Assembly (NCBI RefSeq): GCF_965278975.1
Contig: NZ_OZ257126.1
Location: forward strand, 1,674,001 to 1,738,000
Direction: 5' to 3'
Origin: Ferrovibrio sp965278975
GTDB lineage: Bacteria > Pseudomonadota > Alphaproteobacteria > Ferrovibrionales > Ferrovibrionaceae
Length of the DNA: 64,000 nt
Part shown: in pieces, positions 58,598 to 64,000 of the stretch
Layout of the letters: each line of letters starts with the position of its first letter
How positions within the stretch are numbered: the first letter of the stretch is position 1
Made by a program: the position numbers and the translations under genes
The notes under the pieces: generated by a model
What the model was told of the DNA's origin: nothing
Seen by the model: the letters and a program-made list of their open reading frames with translations, nothing else
Database searches by the model: none

Positions 58598-59122
58598 ATG
58601 ACCACCCACACCGCCCTTCCCGCCATTGCTGTTGCCCAGCCGGGCCGCACGCTTCGCGCCGGCAAGTGGGTTGCTCTCGGCCTCGTCGCGGCCCTGGCCG
58701 CGGGCTGTGCCGATCAGGGTCCGAAGCAGAATGTCGGCACCGTCCTCGGCGGCGTCGGCGGCGCGGTCGCCGGTGCGCAGTTCGGCAAGGGTTCCGGCCG
58801 CCTGGTGGGCGTTGCCGCTGGCACCATGCTCGGCGCGCTGCTCGGTTCCGAGGTCGGCAAATCGCTCGACAATGCCGACCGCCAGTATCTCGGCCAGGCC
58901 AATCAGCGCGCTTTCGAAACCGCGCGTTCCGGCACTGCCGTGACCTGGCGCAACCCCGATAGCGGCAATTACGGCACCGTGGTGCCGCAGGCTGCCTACC
59001 AGACCGGCAGCGGCGATTATTGCCGCGAGTTCCAGCAGACGATCAGCGTCGGTGGCCAGAGCCAGCAGGGCTATGGCACCGCCTGCCGCCAGCCGGACGG
59101 CACTTGGAAGATTACTCAGTAG
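58598..59122 (+). CDS. 17-kDa-surface-antigen-like glycine-zipper lipoprotein
   Basis: A 174-residue outer-membrane lipoprotein candidate. A basic N-region (LRAGKWVALGLVAALAAGC) ends in a lipobox, LAAGC, with Cys near residue 39. A glycine-zipper segment (VGTVLGGVGGAVAGAQFGKG, then VAAGTMLGALLGSEVGKSLD) is followed by the C-terminal domain of the Rickettsia 17-kDa antigen/RT0821 family (SGDYCREFQQTISVGGQSQQ, GTACRQPDGTWKI). The n-region before the basic stretch is long (about 20 residues), so an internal start is possible. A good terminator follows. Confidence 0.85.
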   Translation: MTTHTALPAIAVAQPGRTLRAGKWVALGLVAALAAGCADQGPKQNVGTVLGGVGGAVAGAQFGKGSGRLVGVAAGTMLGALLGSEVGKSLDNADRQYLGQANQRAFETARSGTAVTWRNPDSGNYGTVVPQAAYQTGSGDYCREFQQTISVGGQSQQGYGTACRQPDGTWKITQ

Positions 59123-59190
59123 CGTAGTGACCTCGTAACTTTCCCCCAGTTTTCAGTACGCGTTCCTCTAGTTTCTCTTCCCCCAGACTA

Positions 59191-59226
59191 GGCGTGGCCC
59201 GGCAACCCCGGCCACGCCATTTTTTT
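59191..59226 (+). terminator. Intrinsic terminator after the 17-kDa-antigen-like gene
   Basis: GGCGTGGCC and GGCCACGCC form a nine-bp stem over a ten-base loop and are followed by AT and six T residues, a textbook Rho-independent terminator 70 bases after the stop codon. Confidence 0.93.
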
Positions 59227-59253
59227 ATCTGGCGCTGGGTTTTTATCTGGCGC
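59222..59253. repeat. 14-bp direct repeat after the terminator
   Basis: TTTTTATCTGGCGC occurs at 59222-59235 and 59240-59253, separated by TGGG. The first copy includes the T-run of the terminator, so the duplication carried a second T-run downstream without its stem. Confidence 0.85.
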
Positions 59254-59364
59254 CAAGGTCAATCCGCGCTAATCTATCCTTAACGCTCCAGTTGCAGACT
59301 GGGGCCTGTGCCAGCAGCCAGAAGACTGCGGGCGCCCCGTGTTAACCGGATGATGGAGGCCAGA

Positions 59365-60219
59365 ATGGTCGACGGCGCCGGCAGCACCCAGACTTCCGCA
59401 TCGAAGCTGGGCACTGCATCGAAACTCCCGACGTTCAAAAGCGGCAATGCCGCACAGAACACGCAACCGCAAGACAATCCCGTTCTGGCCGCCGGCCGCG
59501 CCGCGCTCGAGAAGCTGCGCCAGCCGCGTGAGCGCAGTGAAGCCGAGACCAAGCTTGAGGAAGTGCTGCAGGCGATGAAGCGTGCCAGCAAATCCTCCCG
59601 GCTGGATGCGGCGCGGCGCAAGCTGGAGCAGTTGAAGGCCCGGCTCAAGGCGCTGGAGATGGCGGCGGCCTCCGCTGCCGCGCGCGGCGATGCCAAGGCG
59701 GCGAAAGCCATCGCGCGCGAAGTGAAGCAGCTGGCCCGCGATCTGGCCGGTGCGTTGCGCGAGGCCGGCCAAGGTGGTGGCGTGGTCGCCGCCCCGCAAG
59801 TGGCAAAGGAAAATGACAACAAGGATGCCGCCGAGAAGGCCGGCACGCTGGCGGAAGGCCGCCCGGAAACCGCCGCCGATCAGGCCGGCGCGATGATCAA
59901 GGCGGCACTGAACGAAGCTGCGGGCGATCCCTCGGCGCAGACTGCCAAGGAGGCCCAGGCCGAGCGCCAGGCGCTCGACAGTCTCAAGGCCGAAGCGCGC
60001 GGCGTGATGAAGCAGTTGAAGAAGCTGCTGGAGAAGGCGCGGCTGGCCTTGTTCAATCCGCTTGCCGACAAGAAGGAAGCGGGCAAGGCCGAGAAGGCCT
60101 TCAATGAGGCCGAGCAGGCACTGGCGGACTTGAATGCCGCCTCATTGCCGAGCGGCGGTGCGGGCCTTGATCTCGGCGGCGCCGATCTTGGCGGCATGGG
60201 CGTTGATGTGAAGGCTTGA
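59365..60219 (+). CDS. Alanine/lysine-rich coiled-coil protein of unknown function
   Basis: A 284-residue protein I do not recognise. No signal peptide or membrane helix is seen. Residues about 45-135 and 200-265 are heptad-like helices rich in Ala, Lys, Glu and Leu (LDAARRKLEQLKARLKALEMA, GVMKQLKKLLEKARLAL), and the C-terminus is a glycine-rich tail with repeated LGGADLGG. GGAGG lies five bases upstream of the ATG, deciding the start. A structural or nucleoid-like role is possible but unsupported. Confidence 0.65.
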   Translation: MVDGAGSTQTSASKLGTASKLPTFKSGNAAQNTQPQDNPVLAAGRAALEKLRQPRERSEAETKLEEVLQAMKRASKSSRLDAARRKLEQLKARLKALEMAAASAAARGDAKAAKAIAREVKQLARDLAGALREAGQGGGVVAAPQVAKENDNKDAAEKAGTLAEGRPETAADQAGAMIKAALNEAAGDPSAQTAKEAQAERQALDSLKAEARGVMKQLKKLLEKARLALFNPLADKKEAGKAEKAFNEAEQALADLNAASLPSGGAGLDLGGADLGGMGVDVKA

Positions 60220-60250
60220 ACACGGCATCGCCCCGGCGCCATGATGGCAC

Positions 60251-60700
60251 ATGGCCAATGCACCGATCCTGACGCTGGAAATCGATCTCGCCGCACCGCA
60301 GAGCATCGGGCAATTGCCCGGCGGCGGCGAGCGCCGCTGCGTGCCGATCATCGGCGGGCGCTTCATGGGCCGCGTCAATGGCGCGGTGCTGGCAGGTGGC
60401 GCCGATTGGCAATGGCTGCGCGGCGATGGCGTGGCCGATATCGATGCGCGCTACCTGCTGCAAAGCGAAGCTGGCGCCGGTATCGAAGTCTGGAGCCGTG
60501 GCCTGCGCCATGGCCCGCCCGGCGTGATGGCGCAGCTGGCCGCCGGCGAGCCGGTGGATCCGGCGCTGTATTATTTCCGCACGTCGTTGCGCTTTGAGAG
60601 CGCGGCACCTGAGCTGCAATGGCTGGTGCGCATGCTGGCCTATGGCAAGGGCCAGCGGCTGGCCAATCAGGTGCGCCTCAGCGTCTACGCGATCGATTGA
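60251..60700 (+). CDS. DUF3237 family protein
   Basis: A 149-residue protein matching DUF3237: GGRFMGRVNGAVLAGGADWQWLRGDGVADIDARYLLQ and ALYYFRTSLRFESAAPELQWL are the two conserved blocks. The family is a small beta-barrel fold of unknown function, often found near aromatic degradation or secondary-metabolism genes. It starts 31 bases after the coiled-coil gene and overlaps the convergent PAS gene by 16 bases at its 3' end. Confidence 0.82.
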   Translation: MANAPILTLEIDLAAPQSIGQLPGGGERRCVPIIGGRFMGRVNGAVLAGGADWQWLRGDGVADIDARYLLQSEAGAGIEVWSRGLRHGPPGVMAQLAAGEPVDPALYYFRTSLRFESAAPELQWLVRMLAYGKGQRLANQVRLSVYAID

Positions 60701-61824
60701 TCAGAGGCTTGCCGCGGCGCTTCCTCGCGCAGGTCGCGCAAGGTGCCGCACAAGGCGACGATACGCCCGGTGCTGTCGCGCCGCGCGATGCCGAGCAGGC
60801 GCATCCTGCGCCATGTGCGGGGACCATAGGGGCCTTCCTGGTCGCCGACGCGGAATTCCACCTCGCCCGGACGGCCTTCGCAGCGCAATGCCGTGAAGAA
60901 CTGTGCCACCTTGGGGCGGTCGGTGAAATGGGTTGAATCGAGCAACACGTCTACTGCCGCCGGCGCCGCCGAAGGGGAGAGATTGAGCATGCGGAACATA
61001 TTGTCCGACCAGACCAGGTGGTCGTCTTCCATGGTCCATTCCCAACTGCCGAAACCGGCCAGCCGCTCGGCGGTGGCATAGCTCTGGGCGCGTGCCGCCA
61101 GGGCCTGTTCGGCGGCGACATGGGCGGCGGTGGCCTCGGCGCGGGCGCGGTCGATATCGGCCACCAGTTCGGCATTGCGCAGGCGCAAGGCCAGGGCAAC
61201 ACGCTCCTGGCGGTGCGATGAATGGGCGCGGATGCAGAAAGTGATGGCCAGCACTACGCCGAACAGGCCCATGACATATTGCGGCGTGCTGCCATCGATC
61301 AGCACACGGGTGAATAGCGGCAAAGCCAGGGCAGCGAAGAAGGCGTAGAAGGCAGGCAGATGGGGTGAGCGGGTAGTGGAGTTGGAGAGCGCCAGGCCGG
61401 ACCACATGACGCAGAGCACCGCCTGCTGTGCATAATCCGGGGTGCCGGCATGCAGCCAGAAAAAGATGCCCCAGGCACTGCCGGTAACAGTGGAGCCGAT
61501 GGTGAAACGCTGCGCCCAGTATTGCCAGCGTTGCTGCCGGTTCGGATCCTCGGCAAAGCCATAACGCTGATGGTCCAGCCACCAGGTGCCGAGTGTATAG
61601 AGCAGGGTGATGCCGACTATCTCGATCCACTCGACTTGCTGGCGGAAGGCAGCGAAGCCGGCAAACAGTACCAGATAGGGCAGATAGCGGGTTGGCCAGC
61701 TATACTGGAACAGCCGCTCGATGAGCATGGCATCGATCAGGGGCGAGGGATTCTCGAACAGACTGCCATCGTCCTCAGCCAGCCGCGCGACCAGCGCGGT
61801 ATGCGAGGTGTTGCTATCGCTCAA
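60685..61824 (-). CDS. Membrane-bound PAS-domain sensor without output domain
   Basis: About 379 residues with five to six membrane helices (residues about 40-195), a short coiled coil (AELVADIDRARAEATAAHVAAEQA) and a C-terminal PAS domain (FGSWEWTMEDDHLVWSDNMFRML, ending WRRMRLLGIARRDSTGRIVALCGTLRDL). No kinase, GGDEF, EAL or other output follows, since the gene stops right after the PAS. The start is uncertain: TTG 61824 has AGGGGA nearby, TTG 61872 is an alternative, and no ATG fits. It could pass signals by protein contact. Its 3' end overlaps DUF3237. Confidence 0.7.
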   Translation of the reverse strand: MSDSNTSHTALVARLAEDDGSLFENPSPLIDAMLIERLFQYSWPTRYLPYLVLFAGFAAFRQQVEWIEIVGITLLYTLGTWWLDHQRYGFAEDPNRQQRWQYWAQRFTIGSTVTGSAWGIFFWLHAGTPDYAQQAVLCVMWSGLALSNSTTRSPHLPAFYAFFAALALPLFTRVLIDGSTPQYVMGLFGVVLAITFCIRAHSSHRQERVALALRLRNAELVADIDRARAEATAAHVAAEQALAARAQSYATAERLAGFGSWEWTMEDDHLVWSDNMFRMLNLSPSAAPAAVDVLLDSTHFTDRPKVAQFFTALRCEGRPGEVEFRVGDQEGPYGPRTWRRMRLLGIARRDSTGRIVALCGTLRDLREEAPRQASDQSIA

Positions 61825-61977
61825 TGACTCGAGTCCCCTGAAGTGCAAATCCCGAAAGCTCGGGTGCGGCAATAATGTTATCGCGAGTGTAATAGGGCAC
61901 GGAAGTCACAAAAAATCAGATTACAGTAATTTCATCGGGAATAACGCGGGAACTCCTGCACGGATGGCGAGTGTAGC

Positions 61978-62922
61978 TCAATCCATGCCGAGATAACGTT
62001 TGGTGATCTGATGCGCCAGGCTGAGCGGCGGCGGCAGACGTAAAGGCGCGTTCATATCGGTGCTGGCGCGCAGCATCGTGGTCACCTCATCGCGGCGGAA
62101 CCAGCGTGCATCTTCCAGTTCATGCTGATCCACGGTGAGTGCATCAGAGGTCGCATCGGCCACGCAGCCGATCATCAGCGAGGACGGGAACGGCCAGGGC
62201 TGCGAGGCGATGTAGCGCACCTCGCCGGTGGCCAGGCCGGCTTCCTCGGCCAGTTCGCGGCGCACCGCTTCCTCGATGCTCTCGCCGGGCTCCATGAAAC
62301 CGGCCAGTGCGGAATAGACGCCGGGCAGGAACTGGCGCTGGCGGCCGAGCAGGATCCGGTCGGCCTGGCGATCACCTCCGGCATCGGGCAGCACACCCAG
62401 CATGATCACCACCGGATCGGTGCGCGGGAAATGCTGCGCCTTGCAGGCGTCATTACTGCAACGGCGGCTGTAGCCGGCGTCTTCCGCGTTGCTCGGCGCG
62501 CCGCATTGGGCACAGAAGCGGTGGCGGCGGTGCCAGTCGGTCATGCTGCGCGCCTGGGCCAGGATCGCCGCTTCGGGCAGGCTCAGCTGCGGCGCGATCG
62601 AGCGCACATCGATGAATTTGTTCTGCTCGTCGGCCAGGCCCTCGATGCCCGGCACGGCATCCACGTCGATGGCGAAATGCGCCACGCCGTTCTCCAGGCC
62701 CAGCAGCAGGGTGGGGCAATCGGCCAAAGCCGCCGCATAGCGCTGCGGGAACCAGGCCAGCCGGGCGCCGCCTTCCAGGGCGATCAGCGGCTTCAGCTCA
62801 TGCAGCAGCAGGAAGCGGCTGGTCTCGGCGCCAAGCTGCGCCTTGAGCCAGGCACCGTCGCGGCGATGATTGCCGGCACGGTCGAGCAGCGAGCCGGAAA
62901 ATGGGATTGTAGAGCTAACCAT
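61978..62922 (-). CDS. nudC: NADH pyrophosphatase NudC
   Basis: A 314-residue Nudix hydrolase that cleaves NADH and removes NAD caps from RNA. A zinc ribbon is visible (FCAQCG with RRCSNDACKAQHFPR), then the Nudix box GFMEPGESIEEAVRRELAEEAG and the NudC-specific SQPWPFPSSLMIG. The ATG at 62922 was preferred to an in-frame ATG 13 codons upstream. It is divergent from the SRP RNA-dnaX unit. Confidence 0.94.
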   Translation of the reverse strand: MVSSTIPFSGSLLDRAGNHRRDGAWLKAQLGAETSRFLLLHELKPLIALEGGARLAWFPQRYAAALADCPTLLLGLENGVAHFAIDVDAVPGIEGLADEQNKFIDVRSIAPQLSLPEAAILAQARSMTDWHRRHRFCAQCGAPSNAEDAGYSRRCSNDACKAQHFPRTDPVVIMLGVLPDAGGDRQADRILLGRQRQFLPGVYSALAGFMEPGESIEEAVRRELAEEAGLATGEVRYIASQPWPFPSSLMIGCVADATSDALTVDQHELEDARWFRRDEVTTMLRASTDMNAPLRLPPPLSLAHQITKRYLGMD

Positions 62923-62970
62923 CTGCCCAGGTTGGCATATCGCCCGGGAACCGGCAATCACCCAGGTGCG

Positions 62971-62998
62971 GTGACGTGCCTTTAAGGCGTTAAATAAT
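62971..62998 (+). promoter_or_regulatory. Possible promoter of the SRP RNA-dnaX unit
   Basis: GTGACG (62971-62976) and AATAAT (62993-62998) are separated by 16 bases, about 50 bases upstream of the mature SRP RNA 5' end. The match to the housekeeping consensus is partial. Confidence 0.3.
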
Positions 62999-63050
62999 CT
63001 AGGATTTCCTGCCTGTTGCGTTATCCGGCCTGATGCGGGATAAGGGGCGC

Positions 63051-63146
63051 GGGAGGTTGGCGGCGGACGGGCGCCTCGCCAACCCGGTCAGGTCCGGAAG
63101 GAAGCAGCCGCAACGAGTTTCCGCTCGGGTTGTTGTCCAGCCTCCC
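63051..63146 (+). ncRNA. ffs: Small signal recognition particle RNA (4.5S)
   Basis: About 96 nt. The outer stem GGGAGGTTGG pairs with CCAGCCTCCC. The conserved apical loop core GGTCAGGTCCGGAAGGAAGC lies at 63086-63105, which is the universally conserved Ffh-binding element. Its place directly before dnaX is typical of alphaproteobacteria. The RNA pairs with Ffh to target membrane proteins. Ends are set from the outer stem and may differ by a few bases. Confidence 0.95.
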
Positions 63147-63171
63147 ACCCTTCGCCATAGTCCAGGCACGC

Positions 63172-64000
63172 ATGTCGAGCAATCCGGCCCCCTATCGCGT
63201 GCTGGCGCGGAAATACCGGCCCAGCAACTTCGCCGAGATGATCGGCCAGGATGCCCTGGTCCGCACCCTTTCCAACGCCATCGCCACCGGCCGCATCGCC
63301 CAGGCCTTCATCCTCACCGGGGTACGCGGCGTCGGCAAGACCACCACCGCCCGCATCATCGCCCGCGCGCTGAACTGCACCGGCCCGGATGGCCAGGGCG
63401 GCCCCACGGTCGATCCCTGCGGCGTCTGCGACAATTGCCGCGCCATTGCCGAGGACCGCCATCCGGACATCCTGGAAATGGACGCCGCCTCGCGCACCGG
63501 CATCGGCGATATCCGCGAGATCATCGAAGCCGTGCGCTACGCGCCGGCCATGGCGCGCTACAAGGTCTACATCATCGACGAAGTCCACATGCTCTCCACG
63601 GCAGCCTTCAACGGTCTGCTCAAGACCCTGGAGGAGCCGCCGCCGCATGTGAAATTCGTTTTCGCCACCACCGAAATCCGCAAGGTGCCGGTCACCGTGC
63701 TGTCGCGCTGCCAGCGTTTCGATCTGAAGCGCGTCGAGATCGCGGTGCTTGTAGAGCATTTCAAGGGCATCGCCGCGAAGGAGAGCGCCACGCTCACCGA
63801 CGAGGCACTGACCCTGATTTCGCGTGCCGCCGAAGGCTCGGTGCGTGATGGCCTCTCGCTGCTCGATCAGGCCATTGCCCATGGTGCCGGCCAGGCCGAT
63901 GCGGCCCTGGTGCGCGACATGCTGGGCCTGGCGGATCGAGGCCAGGTTTTCGTGCTGCTGGAGCATCTGCTGCATGGCCGGCTGCCCGATGCGTTGGAAA
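63172..64000 (+). CDS. dnaX: DNA polymerase III subunits gamma/tau, N-terminal part
   Basis: The first 276 codons are present; the gene runs off the right edge. YRVLARKYRPSNFAEMIGQ is the standard start. Walker A is GVRGVGKTTTARI, the zinc-module cysteines are in CGVCDNC, Walker B is KVYIIDEVHML and sensor 1 is FVFATTEIRKVP, with SRCQRFDLKR and the GSVRDGLSLLDQAIA lid motif further on. Clamp-loader ATPase of the replisome. It follows the SRP RNA by 25 bases. Confidence 0.96.
   Translation, partial: MSSNPAPYRVLARKYRPSNFAEMIGQDALVRTLSNAIATGRIAQAFILTGVRGVGKTTTARIIARALNCTGPDGQGGPTVDPCGVCDNCRAIAEDRHPDILEMDAASRTGIGDIREIIEAVRYAPAMARYKVYIIDEVHMLSTAAFNGLLKTLEEPPPHVKFVFATTEIRKVPVTVLSRCQRFDLKRVEIAVLVEHFKGIAAKESATLTDEALTLISRAAEGSVRDGLSLLDQAIAHGAGQADAALVRDMLGLADRGQVFVLLEHLLHGRLPDALE

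Noticed and set aside
62981..62994. Candidate CtrA site TTAAGGCGTTAA before the SRP RNA
   Set aside because: The spacing between TTAA halves is four bases, not the seven required.
1..64000. tRNA, rRNA, insertion sequences, phage genes or attachment sites
   Set aside because: Looked for and not seen; no transposase or integrase motif, and no sharp change of composition.

Overview
The window reads as a chromosomal segment of a high-GC alphaproteobacterium, most likely from the Rhodospirillales or a neighbouring order. The support is a ChpT phosphotransferase (the CtrA cell-cycle pathway), an IalB-family protein, the alphaproteobacterial order rsfS-rlmH-gpmI-envC-ctpA-polysaccharide deacetylase-rppH, and a small SRP RNA directly in front of dnaX. 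Coding density is very high, many neighbouring genes overlap by 4 to 8 bases, and no tRNA, rRNA, insertion sequence, phage or CRISPR was seen. No gap between genes exceeds 300 bases.

Left part (1-17.6 kb). After the start of an MFS transporter, a small DUF4189 protein and an M20 amidohydrolase comes a cyanate locus. A PAS-PAS-AAA-Fis activator (CynF type) is divergent from cynA-cynB-cynD-cynS. The gap between them holds a near-consensus sigma-54 promoter and a cluster of short palindromes that could be its activator site. A soluble NIT-domain chemoreceptor follows cynS by 32 bases. Next come an FMN-binding pyridoxamine-oxidase-like protein, an MHYT hybrid histidine kinase overlapping an HD-GYP response regulator, and a minus-strand run of an IalB-like protein, rlmN and an RcnB-like protein.

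Catabolic part (17.6-40.6 kb). An ECF sigma factor is followed by a TRAP transporter (dctP, dctQ, dctM) plus a MarR regulator. This set is divergent from an indolepyruvate:ferredoxin oxidoreductase pair and an acyl-CoA thioesterase, with a perfect 16-bp palindrome between the two. A second, minus-strand eight-gene operon (livK, livH, livM, livG, livF, aldehyde dehydrogenase, SDR, cupin dioxygenase) is divergent from an AraC regulator. After a LysE exporter and a degenerate M23-like protein come a thiolase, an acrylyl-CoA-reductase-like MDR protein and a feruloyl-CoA synthase that has its own palindromic operator. Together these suggest uptake and CoA-dependent breakdown of aromatic acids, aldehydes or ketones; the exact substrates are inferred only.

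Right part (40.6-64 kb). This is mostly core and housekeeping: a CpxP/Spy-like periplasmic protein, DedA, CysQ, a DUF3553 protein, ChpT, a DMT exporter, ArsC, a ferritin-like protein, a hydrolase, RppH, polysaccharide deacetylase, CtpA, EnvC, GpmI, RlmH, RsfS, two tandem NhaD-type antiporter paralogues, a CDF metal pump, PdxH, a 17-kDa-antigen-like lipoprotein, a coiled-coil unknown, a DUF3237 protein, a membrane PAS protein, NudC, the SRP RNA and the start of dnaX.

Non-coding structure includes three copies of a dispersed triple-hairpin intergenic repeat, a strong hairpin after livK, a clear terminator at 59.2 kb, and three short direct duplications, two of them at gene junctions.
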